Assembly: GCA_039000515.1 (NCBI GenBank)
Contig: JBCFYV010000012.1
Coordinates: 92,137,588 to 92,201,587 of the forward strand
DNA: 64,000 bases
Direction: 5' to 3'
Source: Timema cristinae
Lineage: Eukaryota; Arthropoda; Insecta; Phasmatodea; Timematidae
Below the pieces are notes generated by a model. The model was not told where the DNA came from, searched no databases, and worked only from the letters and a program-made list of their open reading frames with translations. The position numbers and the translations under genes were made by a program. The stretch's first letter is position 1. Each line of letters begins with the position of its first letter. This document shows positions 23,379-35,529 of this stretch, one piece after another.

Positions 23379-24288
23379 CAGTCCCTAAATGGAACGATCT
23401 TTGTACGGACCCCCATTTAGTTTGAGGTTGGGTGGAGAGCTCTTATTTAAAGTTAAAGATTTTTATCATAGACATCAGGTCACATCAACTAAATTCTTCG
23501 CTGACTTCTTCTTGTCTATAAATCTTTTCTCTTATACCTTCTTTCTTATTCCTTTTTATTCTTAGAAAGTTTATTGAAGCACGGAGCAAAAAAAAAAAAA
23601 GTAAAAGAAAGAGAATACTAGTTTATCTTATCAACAGCACCATTTCTTTGCAATTCCTTTAAACCACGGTTGACTATTCTTATTCTGAGAAGATTTAATA
23701 AAATCAAGTGTTAGAACTAATTTTATTTAAGACCTAATTTAACATTAGACCATTGTGTGATGACTGATCGAATTGTATTTGTAATGGTTTGTGTCAACAT
23801 TATTTTCCCATTTTCACCCCAAACGAGTTTAATTAGATGTCTCTCTAATTATAGTCCCTTATGAATAGACAGTTTCAGTTATTACTAACATAGGAGTGTA
23901 CTAAATACAATCTAATAACAATATATATTTATTATTAAATGTGATAATCACTGCATTTATTTGAATTTTTCAACTTATTAGAAAACTATTGCTAGTAATC
24001 CTATTTAAATATTTTATTTTTTACAACTTTATTAATATCGATATTCGGTCGATATTTGACATGGATGGACATGTTTTTACTGAGCTTCGTAGGTTGCTTG
24101 TTTCTTTGTGCTTAGTGCTTATTTATGTGTGTTTGTCTATCCATAGGTCCCGTAAGTAGATTTGTTCAATATGTCGGACAGTGAAGATCTATGTTCAAAT
24201 TACTCCGAAGCATTTCTGGGCCTCAAATATTATTAAGTTCCCTAAGCCCTGAGGCTCAGGGTTTCATTTAGACTGACTTAAAATATGA
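23379..24288. other. No supported gene
   Basis: AT-rich DNA with a poly-A run at 23589-23600. Nothing recognisable. Confidence 0.4.
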
Positions 24289-24585
24289 ATCAAATAGCCA
24301 AAGCTATTATTTATGCTTTTTAGTGAGGATTACTCTATTTAGATATATTATTAAAATTGAAAAATAACACCTGGACACGGGAATCGAACTCAGGACCTTT
24401 GGCTTAGTACGACAATGCTCTAACCACTGAGTTATCCAGGATTAGTCCTGAGCCCAAGGTCATTCTTCATCATATTTTAAGGCAGAGTCTATGATGGACG
24501 TGCGGAAATTTTTGGCTACAAATGTGTGATTTTATTAAGATCACGAGCTATCAGAAAACGCAGCCACCTTCGACTTAGTAGTATA
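24289..24585 (-). mobile_element. Fold-back tRNA-Ser-like retroposon, single arm (copy 3)
   Basis: Read on the minus strand it starts in the central block, passes through the upstream block and a tRNA-like core (24372-24445), and ends with the family's conserved 3' terminus (ggctatttgatt). Only one arm is present, so it is either 5' truncated at the centre of a palindromic copy or derived from a non-palindromic one. Confidence 0.8.
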
Positions 24586-25869
24586 AATGGCAGCAATAAC
24601 TCTCTCTCTCTTCCAGGAATGTATAATATTATCGATGAAAATATTCACCAAGATAGCCAGACATGTGAAGACTTACTTTAGGTACCTCCTGTTATACTGG
24701 AATCTGCTATAATACAGTTGATACATTCCATAGTTAAATCGGTAACTGATACTTTTGCACAGGTCACAGATCTGAATAACAACGATTTACTGAAGTCCCA
24801 CATTTTGGAGGCTATAAAACTGTGAGGCCCATACAGGACCACGTATAGTTTCTTTTGGAATCCAATGTGCTTTAATTTTTCAATCTACTCTAGTTGCTGA
24901 TACTCCAATAGAGTCCTCTCCCAATTAATTATTCTCTTTTGAACTATCGGATTATCTACTCATTCACATATATCCTCTAAAATGACTTTTAACCAAGCTA
25001 TAAACTCTAATAACCCATGCTCAGCTGTATGATACAAAATCTTTTACGCAACCACAATCTGGGCACTTTCCTGCCCCAAACAACACAGAAGAGGAATTCC
25101 ATTATAGTGTTGCGCTGAAAAAACGTGTCAGCGAATTCGAACACACTTGAGAATCCGTCTGGTCAGCGTTTTCGTGCGCTTAGTTTGTTAACTATTAGCA
25201 AAAATACCATTGGCCTATAAACGGTCATTAAAATTATCAAAAAAATTATAATTGTTTGTCACTCGTTTATCTCCTAACTGGATAAATATCTAAATTTAAG
25301 GTGCAAATGCAATAATACTGGTGATTTTCTACATATAAGTATTGTTGCACAGAACACAACATTAAATAGTTTAAGTTTTAATTACAAAACTAAATACACT
25401 TAATTTACAAGCAAAACCAATAAATAAACTGGAAATGTATCTAAATTTAAGACGTTAATACAATCTTAGCTAATAACACAGCTCGTCTTAAATTTAATTC
25501 TTATAAAGAAAATATTTCAGGTACGATGAAGATCATGCCGATCTCGTCCCATATTTTTGAACCAGGAGAATATCAAGAACACTACTCGTCCCCGACCAGG
25601 AATCACCAGGATTTACTTACGAAAAATTTAAAGTTAGCAGAAAAATCTGTCGATAACAAAATCACTTCACTTCAAAAGGAAAAGTCAAAAGTAAAACTCA
25701 CCCATTCTTATTATCTCTAAAGTAGTAGCTCGACATGGCCACAATAAATTGAAGCCGGAAACATTTTCCATTCTTATATTGACACAACAGATTTTAAAGT
25801 AATGCCAGCTTTTTCGTAAATTTACTAGACCATAGGGAGGTCTATGAATTATACTATTGCACTTAATAT
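24586..25869. other. No recognised gene; less AT-rich patch
   Basis: A short CT microsatellite lies at 24600-24612. The plus strand 24620-24830 has an open run interrupted by a stop, with no domain I can name. The frame 25526-25720 (64 codons, true ATG, charged C-terminal half) has no recognisable homology. These could be pieces of a decayed element or a low-expression exon. Confidence 0.35.
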
Positions 25870-27047
25870 GTGTGTCAATCTTCAGATTGATTAAAGCTTG
25901 AATAAAAATTACAATCGGAGGGTAAGAACAATAAATTGTTTCCCTTAACTGCGAATGAAAGGCTTCACATGCGTTGGTGGTTCTTGTCAGCGTAGCAGAC
26001 GATTCAGCGTATAAAGTTGGTGGAGAGGTAGCTTCAGAGAGATGTGCTGCCCATTAAATAGTCCATGAACTTTGTTAAGTTTTCATCAGTAGGTGCCACA
26101 AACACCAGGTCAAAGACAAAACCGTCTTCACTTCAGACGGATCTAAGACAAACATACCAGATCACAATCTCACCTGTTGGCCAACCTCGTTTGTAGCCTT
26201 GTAATCTCTGGACAAACCTTACATTTGGACTTTCCTCCACTAAGCTTGGGTCAAATGAAAACAACAACAACCTAAAATTTAAGTATTGGGCCAAATTATT
26301 CGCACGGAAGTGTGAATGGATCTCAAAGTCCACTACGATCTCACGATGTTGTAAGGGCCGATGAAATTCTGAACTAAGTTCACTAATTTTTCAAGAGGCA
26401 TAATACCAAAGAGATATACAATCCGTTAAAATATAATCGAAGAGGAATAATTGAAGAAATATTTAGAATAATGTTTCAAATGTTCCATCAATATTAACAG
26501 TTTTGAAACCGTTACAAATGTAAGATTATAAGAAGTTACATAAATCAACAAACTAACTACTGAATAATTCGCAATAACAACATTCTCACCTCTCTTGTTT
26601 ATAAGATGAAATTTAGCAACAGCGGTGTGAACTTCATTGATGTTAATAGGAAATTTTGTAAAACATTCCTTCTTGCATCATAAATACATTCTATAGTAAT
26701 TTTTACATAGTTTAATCATAGATCCGAGTTTTTATCAACAAAGGGTTTAATAATTTTTATTGGTTGCTCACTAATGTTTTCTGTGGTTTCCCATTTGGCA
26801 ACAGCATTTTTTTTTCAGGTAAAAAAAAGCAAGAAGAAAATTCACCCATTGCATTTAAATATGCTCTACACTTACTGTTCACGCATCGCAACTTACTTTT
26901 ATCACTCGCTAAATCGCTATGTTTATTAAATTTAAAATTCTTCAAAAGAAGAACGATTTTGCAACGTTGGCTAACTACTTCATTCATGTTCCACATCATC
27001 AATTCTATTGAAGTGATAAGGAAACAACTAAAAAGACAAATAGACAC
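25870..27047 (-). pseudogene. MULE transposase with FLYWCH finger, decayed (copy 1)
   Basis: Mutator-like transposases cut and paste DNA, and many animal ones carry an N-terminal FLYWCH zinc finger. On the minus strand, 26757-27047 contains FNKHSDLASDKSKLRCVNSKC followed by RAYL, which fits the C-x-C-type core of a FLYWCH finger. About 0.7 kb further (25870-26030) a different frame has RTTNACEAFHSQL, then YPPIVIFIQALI and THIKCNSI, the characteristic C-terminal MULE block. Between them the catalytic middle is missing or unreadable. Stops and frame changes make it non-functional. The plus frame 26764-27138 is a shadow of it. Confidence 0.75.
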
Positions 27048-27949
27048 ACATTTTAAAATAAATCATTTGATCGATATAATTTTACTTCTTAGAAAAATAC
27101 AAACTCCACAAAAATTCGAATTTACAGACATACCATAAAGTTTTATTATTTATGTATGGATATTAATCAAATCAAAACAAAATGAAATTCAAATTTGATT
27201 TAATAATACAAGGATTACCTTAATTATGTTAATTTTATATTTCTAAAAATATAGTTATTTAACGTCGGTTTTCGAGTGAACCTTTTAGTGAAGTTATTTT
27301 TAAAGACCTTATCTATGAATTCAAAGAGTTTAAGCTTAAGAGTTTAAGTTTAAGTTTAGTTAAAAGACAATACTGGTAAGCACGTTTCACTTTAAATAAT
27401 TGTATTTAATTAGGAACTGTGCACTTTATGCCATATATTGTTTACTATATTATACTTTAGTAGATAATCGTAGCCATCATTTTGTTCACACAACATAGGA
27501 CGCTAAACTCGATGAGTCATCTCATGAATCTTTATATTTACCTTCTGGCTTTTTCTTTTATTATTAATTTTGAGAAGCACTTTTATTTTAAATCTTAGTT
27601 TTTTTTCTCAATTTGTAAATTATATTTCAACTTTTCAATTGGAACGATTTTTAAGAGAAATATAGAGCAGTGGTAACCAAAAAAGCTTTCACGTGTGTTT
27701 ATTTTCAATGAGTGCGTTCCGGATCAGTTCTACAATTTAAATTACTTCATTTTTACAAACATCAAAGAAGAGATATTACGATTAAATTCAAACTTCAAAC
27801 AAAATATAATAAGATTTTCCTTTAATAATTAAGATTTTTACTATCTTTTTTAGGGGAAGTATTGTAATCACTAACATGTTCTACTTAAATATTATGATAA
27901 TACGTCATGTTTTATAACCCCCAAAGAAAAAAATAAATGTTACGACAAA
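27048..27949. other. No supported gene
   Basis: Very AT-rich DNA. Nothing recognisable. Confidence 0.4.
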
Positions 27950-28870
27950 ATCGCAAAAAATTTCTCAAATTGTTTAAGTATTATAGCTCCGAAAATAGTT
28001 CTAAAAATAGTTTTCAAGTAAATTACCCATAAAAAGGTTTTAATCCTAAAACAAACCGTAATCTTGTTAATCACAGTAATAATTTTTATGTTTACATTTT
28101 AAACTAAATTTTAAAATATATTTAAAAAATTTGAATTAAAAAAATATTATTCAACTACCCTCAAATTATTTATTATAAAACGTATTTTCATTTAACATAA
28201 AACATCATTAACACATTCTCATTTTTTTAAATATTCAAGGTCAATTTCCAAAACACTCAAATTTTCTATAAATTGTTGTAACCAAAATATCATTAAATTG
28301 ATTTATTTTGGATAAATAAGATACATTATTATTTATATGTAAAATAGTCACCCAATACTAATTATGAACCAAATTACTAAATCAATTTTTTAAATCATTT
28401 AAATTAAAAAAAAACAGCCATCAGTAAACAACCCATAACCAAATTCCCCCCCTAATCAAGTATACAGCTTTATTTGTCATGTTCATATCAAGCACTCCCC
28501 AGATTTACGTTTTAAGAAAAATCGTTAAAGACATTTTCAAAATAATTCGAATTTTCAAAAATTACTCTTCATTAAATGACCCTTTATAAAATGTTACCCA
28601 AAACAGAGTATACAGGGTTATTTGTGATATCGAACATCCCCAAGATACCTATTTGTAACAAAATTACTAAGGTCATTTTAAAAATATTACCTGTTTTTGA
28701 AAATCGGTCATCAGTTAACTACCCATAAACCCCCAAAACACGTATACACTGTTTTTTTTAATGTCAAACCCTCCTAAGATAGTAATTTTAAACAAAATCG
28801 TTAGAGCCATTTTCGAAAAATTTGGAAATATATTACTCATAATTTAACCACTACCCTTAATCGAAGGACA
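27950..28870 (-). repeat. Degenerate ~140-bp tandem repeat family (locus 1)
   Basis: On the minus strand the units contain 'cgaaaatggctctaacgatt', 'gtttgacat', 'gtatac' and 'atgggtagtt' in that order, repeating about six times. The same family occurs on the plus strand at 52.2-53.1 kb. Units are strongly diverged and non-coding. Confidence 0.7.
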
Positions 28871-29805
28871 AGGTCAAAAATGAAAATACAATTTATTGGT
28901 TAGTCCTATAAAATCCTACTGTCTCTTATTATGAGAAAGTAAAAAAGTTGGTTTTACAAATCTATTAATCTGTTTTCACCTGTGGCTAGAGCTCAAAATG
29001 TTTGATGAATTTCGTTCAAACTTAAATACCTCGAGGAGAAATTTTTATTGAAATTTATATTTAAAAAATTGTTCGAATCGTGGCTTTATTTATTTTGTTT
29101 AAAACACAGTATTTAAAGAGTTATGATACATGATCACACGATAAACCTGTTTTTAGGAGAAAAAATATTGAAGGGAAGTTGATTGATGACCTATTAAAAA
29201 AATTGATCCAAACTACAAAATACAATAATTTTAAAATTTGATCGATTGTATCGTATCACTTATATTAGTGTTGAATATTTAATTCATTATAGTTTTTGAA
29301 CGTGAGTGTACAATATTTTAGGGTAGTAATATAGCACCACTATGTTCAAAGAAACTCAACTTTAGGGGGTAATGGAAACAGGCGCGTTGCACGTCAACAC
29401 GCCAGCTTCCGTTTACACTTGAGAATAAAACTTCGACTACCACTTTAATAACCGCGAAGGTCGACTACAAACCAAATACAGCCAACCGGGAATCAAACAG
29501 TGGCCTCAGTGGGAGGCCCATAACGCGCAATGTAAACAGTTATCTATAGGATATTGCTATACTATGTTTCAGTATATGAACACAGTCATTGTGAAACTGT
29601 GTAAAAAGTTATCTTAACGTCCTTACTAAACTATGTTGCACACTATGAATAGTGTCATTATGAAGCAAATAATGTGTTGTGTAAAAATTAATCCAAACGT
29701 TATAACTAGAGCCTGAATTTTTATGTAAATAATATTTTAATCCTGCCAGTTAGAAATGTGAAAAGTGAAATAAAACTTTCAATGATGTCACACCCTTTCG
29801 TAAAT
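28871..29805. other. No supported gene; GC-richer island at 29360-29540
   Basis: The patch around 29360-29540 ('gcgcgttgcacgtcaacacg', 'ataacgcgcaatgtaaac') is distinctly less AT-rich and might be an unclassified non-autonomous transposon, but I could not pair its ends. A weak repeat with 'agtcattgtgaaactgtg' follows to about 29700. Confidence 0.4.
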
Positions 29806-30480
29806 CCTTTCACAGGATAAAGTACCACCATCTATATCTTCACTAACCTCAAAATGATTATCAATATCACAGATGAAACTAGCTGACTGTTCTGTATCAC
29901 TCATATCTGTACTTTCATCAATAGCAACCAAGTAAAAATATTAAATTTGAAGCCGTATCTTTGAATACTTTCTTATACCTCTTGACAACTCTTTATTATT
30001 CTAGCAACCATTAATCCAAACAACGTGACTTTGGAAAAAAAGATGCTTTTGAGATGGGAATAAGACAGCTGCAGCTGATTTCTGGCACACTTTTATAAAT
30101 TCATCATCTGAGAAAGGTTTTAATTTAGAATAATTTTTTTCTAATATAATAAGACATTCACACCAAGCTTTATTTCTACATTCGGTCTCTTAAATTTAAA
30201 TTTATGTTTTTGTAGCTGTTTATTTCAATCTCCCACTATCTTAATAAACAACTGACCTTGAACTGCATCGAATTTTGCAATATGCTTAGATTCATAATTA
30301 TATTTTAAGCTGTATTAATTCTTTCATCAACTGATTAATGACACACCAAACACACTAAAATCTGGCAAACTTCTACCAACAAATGTAGTTTGTCCCCATC
30401 TTGAAAAACACGAAGATAGTCACTAAGTTTACGCGTTTTAATTGTGCTATCCGCCAATGTAACACAGAGTAAACACACTA
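29806..30480 (-). pseudogene. hAT-derived ZMYM/SCAND3-type transposase fragment, decayed
   Basis: On the minus strand two well-conserved segments can be read in different frames. One, around 30030-30125, is KPFSDDEFIKVCQKSAAAVL. The next, about 29815-29935, includes VAIDESTDMSDTEQSASFI and DNHFEVSEDIDG. This order and wording is typical of the hAT-like proteins annotated as zinc finger MYM or SCAN-domain protein 3 in animals, where DESTD holds the first catalytic aspartate. Upstream lies a piece resembling the N-terminal KF/KRP region. Several stops interrupt the frame, and the C-terminal dimerisation region is absent. Confidence 0.75.
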
Positions 30481-30989
30481 CAGACGAAACTATGACTTGA
30501 CACGTAATGGAGTTCCAAGTGTCTCAGCGGTGATGAGCGAATGCAACTATACCGACTGTTAGAACGCACTCAAAATAGTAACCCTCCCGTGTCTACTAAG
30601 AGTTGTCATTTGCTGGTTTAAGGTGAATTTGTCTAAAAATGCAATATTTTTCTTAACTTAAAAAACCATAATCGTTTATAAAATAACGTATAATACTCAA
30701 ATAAAATGGGTGTCAATCGATTAATCACATTTATCGTTTCATCGCACATATCAATTCATGCACCTAACAATTGTATCAACTCACCGCACCCAACCAACCA
30801 AAGGTAGAACATATTTATTGAGTTTTTAGTAAACAGTCTTTTTTAAATAATTAGTTTGGTAACTTCAACTTATACGTTCACATCAAATGCTTACAGATAC
30901 ATACTAATATTTATTTAAATTAATAAATATAATTTCCATTTGATTAAAATCAAAGTCAATACAAAATGGCCAACATCATGAATTCATAT

Positions 30990-32060
30990 TCAAGCTACAG
31001 TTTTCTTCTTTTGGTCGATTTTCATAACCAATTGAGTGAACGATATGGTGCCTGAATCGTACTGACTCCACAATTCTACGATTTGAGCATGATGTGCCTT
31101 CTCCTTCTGTGTCATCGGCCTACGTTCACGCGCATCACTATTGATTGTGATGCGAGTTTGCACTTGATTATCCTTAAAGATCTCAATGACGGGCCATATG
31201 CAAGGATGTACAGTATAAAATTAGGAGTTGTAATGTGAGTGGCGTCCTCAGAAATATAATTGTCAAAAACGTAATCATCAAATTTTAAAAATTCAGAATT
31301 TGGAGCATCACTAACAAGGTCCACGGATTCACGTAAGATAGTTAGAAAAATGATCTTAACCATTACCCCCATTCGCTTGATTTCGTATGCCCAGTTCTCA
31401 ATTACGCCATGCCATTTATCTTCCGGAACCATGCCTGCCATAAATGGAATCTGCATCCTCGGATTTCACAAGTAGGAAACACCTGGCGTATGGCGTTATG
31501 AGCAGCAACCTCAAAGTCAAGAGTCACAATTTTTGGTGTGAGATGCAAGCCTTGATCTAAACACAAACTTCTAATAAATGTGAACTCATCGACGTAATGT
31601 TGTCGAGTCTTCCCATTAAAAAAAAGCCAATGGTAAGTAATTTCCATTTCTGTAGCCATGCACTGTGTACATTTGGTAGAACCACTTGGGAGCGTACTTG
31701 AAAATTCCACCGGCAGATAATATAATAACATATACAATCTGAATCACAGCGAATTTCGAGATTTATATTTCAAGTCACACAGACCGTCCTCTTAGGCACG
31801 AAAATGAACCTTTCTTGCCTTCCCGATGTTAGTGATTGTTGTTCATCACTTACCATTGCAATGGCTTCATCGAGGTTTCTAGACGATTTTTTCATGACCG
31901 GACGTCTCTTTTCGATAAATTACTTGACCTAAGTTGTCAATGCGCTGATGTTGTACAGCGTCACAGCCGGAGACACTTATTCGTATGATTTTGTTCGGCC
32001 TTATAGTAATATCCTTCAACGATTTTCTTTTGACCGATGAACGGATCTGAAAGAATAAAT
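30990..32060 (-). pseudogene. MULE transposase, decayed but with intact C-terminus (copy 2)
   Basis: The minus-strand frame 31402-31737 contains VTLDFEVAAHNAIRQVFP and then CRFHLWQAWFRKI, the hallmark of the MULE DDE domain: the second aspartate region followed by the C/H-containing helix. Frame 31112-31456 has KFDDYVFDNYI; a further frame change gives HPCIWPVIEIFKDNQVQTRI and a lysine-rich C-terminus ending at a clean TGA (30990-30992). Upstream, 31990-32050 reads GQKKIVEGYYYKAEQNHTNK, compatible with a broken FLYWCH finger. At least three frame changes are needed, so it is not functional. It lies on the same strand as the MULE at 25.9-27.0 kb. Confidence 0.82.
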
Positions 32061-32639
32061 AAAAGCAATAAATACATAATAATAAATAGGATATATTAGT
32101 TATAGAATAATAAATAATATAGACATTATGTTGTGGTTACAGCCAGTATTGTTAATAAATATAGCTTACATCTTCGATTTCAATTACGTTGTTTGTTAAT
32201 AGTTCATATCTGTGATCTCCGGAAATTCACACAACAGTAGACATTTTGCTATGGGTCGTTAAGTAAAAACCACACTTTTGGCCACTTATGGCACATCGCA
32301 CACTACTTCACCAGATTTTAGAACCCGCATTTTACATAATCTGTATTTGTCAACAATTATTGCTGTAGAGCGTTTGGTTGAAACAATCTTGATCGACGAC
32401 ATCGTAGGAATTGTTTAACCAGTCAAAGGCAAACAAGTATTTGTAAACAACAGGCAAAGATACAGGTGCGATGTACTTTGACCTCCTCAAGACCTCACGA
32501 TGTGCGATGAGTCGATTTGAAATACCCACCTCCTAAACAAAAGAATACGATGAACCGATCTACTCCGAATAAAATACATATTATTTTTATAAGTTAATAA
32601 TGTAAAATATAAATATGTGTTTGCCATATTTTTATCTTG

Positions 32640-32740
32640 AAATAATTTTATAATTTTCGTGTGCCAGTGGCCTGTAATAAATGTAATAGCGGGCTGCAAA
32701 TGGCCCATGGGCCATGAGTTGAACAGCCTTGCGCTGGGGG
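32640..32740 (-). mobile_element. Possible hAT terminal fragment
   Basis: Read on the minus strand: caaggctgttcaactcatgg, then cccatgggccatttgcagcc. This resembles the GGCCC-rich 5' ends of hAT elements. It may belong with the hAT-derived coding remnant at 29.8-30.5 kb, with the MULE between them, but the partner end was not found. Confidence 0.4.
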
Positions 32741-33248
32741 AAGGTTAATGCACAGAGTATGTTCTTTCCTGCCTTTTTCCTTTCTCGGGAAATGTTTCCA
32801 AGTTTTTTTTTATTACTATTCCACCGTTCCCTACATCCACATCTCTATACTACCTGAACTTGAAGTTTATTAGATTTACTCCTTGATGTATGAAAAGAAT
32901 GAGTATATAAGAGAATGAAAAAAAAAAATGCTTTTAGGATGAGGCCTTAATTTTTTTAGATTTTAGACCATGCTATTTTATTTGTTTGCTTTTTCTAATA
33001 TATTCTTTACTTTGTAAAGTCAAAATGTGCTAACCATACTGAAATTACTAGTTTGTCTCTTTCAATTGGAGGAATAATTATTGACAACTGCTAGTGCCAG
33101 AACCGACTCTCGGCGACTGTATAATATAAAAAGGCAAGATAAGAATGAGGATTAGTTCAAGTGCTCGGATATGAATTGAGTCACTTTTATCACTATTTTT
33201 CACTGCACGGCACTTTTTTCCTCACTCAATTGAAAAACAGTCATCTTA
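32741..33248. other. No supported gene
   Basis: AT-rich DNA with short homopolymer runs. Nothing recognisable. Confidence 0.4.
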
Positions 33249-33581
33249 ATAATCAAATAACCAAAACTATTATTTATGCATTTTAGTGAGGATTACTCCA
33301 TCTAGATATCATATTCTGAAAATTGAAAAATGACACCTGGACACGGGAATCAAACCCGTGACCTTTGACTTAGTACGCCAATGTTCTTACCACTGAGCTA
33401 TCCAGGATTCGTCCCGTGCCTCACGTCCATCATAGACTCTGCCTTAAGATATGATTGAAGAGTGAAGGATGACCATGGATATGGGATGAATCCTGGATAG
33501 CTCAGTGATAAGAGTATTAGCGTACTAAGCCAAAGGTCCCGGGTTCGATTCCCGTGTCCAGGTGTCAATTTTCAGAATATG
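33249..33581 (-). mobile_element. Fold-back tRNA-Ser-like retroposon, palindromic, internally shortened (copy 4)
   Basis: The left part holds the conserved terminus and an antisense tRNA-like core (33340-33413). It jumps directly at 'cgtcccgtgcc' to 'tcacgtccatcatagactct' and a sense core (33489-33563). The sense core is near consensus: gatagctcagtgataagagt and gggttcgattcccgtgtcca. A perfect 10-bp duplication agtcatctta flanks it at 33239-33248 and 33582-33591. Compared with copy 2 the central block is missing, so the hairpin loop is at a different point. Confidence 0.9.
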
Positions 33582-34298
33582 AGTCATCTTAGCACTTTTT
33601 AATAGATATGTCTAAAATAATTTTTTTTTTTGTTCACTGTAAAAATATAATTCCATTGACTTACTAATTTATCTTCTGAACCAAATATATTATTTTATTA
33701 AAAGTCGTAACCAGTATTATAGGGTTTTAACGGCGACTTGTTCTTGCATGTCAAAGAAAAAATTAAATATTACACTGTTGGGGAAACGTTTTATACTGTA
33801 CAACCTTATATCTGTGAACCTTAATACTTACCACAAACAAATAAATGAATGCATTTTTCAAAAGTTGATTGATAAATCTACCGAATTATTTGGTTGTCGA
33901 GGTAAAGATAGGGAAGCCTCTATGGTATTTTAGAAATTTCGAGCAGAAACACTTTGGAAGATCAAATGATAATGTAATTTTAAAAGGTCTAGTTAGAACA
34001 ATTAGGAGGTTTCTGTGATAAAAGTATTATTTGAAGTGAAAGGTGTAGTTAAAAATAAATTGATTTTGTTACCAACACTGTTTTATAATACATGTTCTTG
34101 ATTTTCTTAAAATGATGTTTGAATAATTTGTTCATGGAGTTAATTTTTTTCAATAAAATTATTTGTTCACAATATATAATAATTACAATTTGGTACACAT
34201 TATTTTCTTTTTATGCTTTTTACGGTAATCTAGCCCAAGGATTTTGGCTTAGTGTGACAATGCTCTATCAATGATACATCAAAGTTTATTCTATATCT
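33582..34298. other. No supported gene
   Basis: AT-rich DNA. A 61-codon ATG frame (33748-33933) has no recognisable domain and no clear splice context; I treat it as unproven. Confidence 0.35.
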
Positions 34299-34344
34299 AG
34301 GGGGTAGTAAGACGCAGTGCTAATAATAATAATAATAAATATTA
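34299..34344 (+). mobile_element. Tail-only SINE/LINE micro-insertion (about 46 bp)
   Basis: Only 'gggggtagtaagacgcagtg' plus ctaataataat... is present, the last part of the shared tail with its (TAA)n end. A 7-bp duplication, tatatct, lies at 34292-34298 and 34345-34351. Confidence 0.75.
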
Positions 34345-35529
34345 TATATCTGGGGTCGTAAAATCCTCACTATTTTAAGGCAATGTATATGATTAGTGTG
34401 TAATATTAGTCTCAATTTGAGGTATTAGAAACACAGTATTAGTAACTCGGGTCAGATTGAGATTACAAAACGGCTACAATTTTAGTGTGTTGCGTTTGTA
34501 GACATTCTATTATTCTAATATTTCTATTCTGTAACAAAATTATGTTTTGTTTAATAGCTGAAGAAAAAATAAAATATTGGAACAAAAGGGTATTTGTGGT
34601 AGATATTTTTCCCTCTTATTTTATTTTGAAAATCTACTCTATTTATTTCTATATTTTTTAAATATTGTCACCTTTATAAGTATTATATTGCTAAAATTTT
34701 TTAGAAGCAATATAAATTTGTCATTATTATTTAGCTTCTTTAGAAAGTGTGTATTAATTACCCTAAATAAAATATTAAATCATTTATAATTAAAATATCA
34801 AGCTAATGTGCTTCACAACAGGCTTAATCGTAACAAAAAAAACACTTTTTTTTAAATTTCGTTTCTTAGCAATTTTCCATTTAACAAATTAAAAAAGTAG
34901 GAATTAATCAAAAGTCAACAATAAGAAAATAAAAAGAGAACAATTCCATTAGTTAAATTAAAGCATCCCCATGTCACTTTATACACCCCACATCAGAGTT
35001 TCCAACATCTCAGCAGTCACATTAAATAACCAGAGATCACACATGATGGTCGGAAAGAATAGTCATACTAGAATCACGTTAATTAAGCCATCACCTAAAT
35101 TAATTTTATGGAATGTCCTTAAATGAAATAAAAAATCTAAGGTTGAGTTAACAATTCTAATAAAATTTAAAATACTTTCTAATTTGAATGTGAGTATACT
35201 CATCCCGAAGTTTGGGTCCTCAACAGTTCCACCGTCAGTTTTAAAGATTAGTCAACATTGAAGAGGCGTACTAGGTAAATGAGCATTTGAGGTAGCTTCC
35301 TTACTGAGCCAGAAAATACTACTATCGCACATCAGTCTGCCAAACTCAATGAAATTCATACACCAACTGACCCTAAAATATACATCTTCACTCCATTCAT
35401 CACAGGGACTGGCTCATATATTGAATTTTATTACGACTAACGATATACTGCTGTTGGGTAAAGAATTTATTGAAATTTCTAAAATGAAAATATCTATGAA
35501 AATAAAGAGGTTATGTTCCCAGATAATAA
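34345..35529. other. No supported gene
   Basis: AT-rich DNA. The frames 34577-34789 and 35349-35537 have no domain. The latter abuts the integrase fragment and may be decayed retrotransposon DNA. Confidence 0.4.

Noticed and set aside
24620..24830. TSC22-like leucine-zipper exon (+)
   Set aside because: Only a short 'DLLKSH' phrase is similar; the conserved zipper does not follow and a stop interrupts.
26764..27138. 124-codon plus-strand gene
   Set aside because: The opposite strand carries the FLYWCH-like segment of a MULE, so the plus frame is a shadow.
34577..34789. Small hydrophobic membrane protein (+)
   Set aside because: It starts at TTG and its composition is what AT-rich DNA gives by chance.
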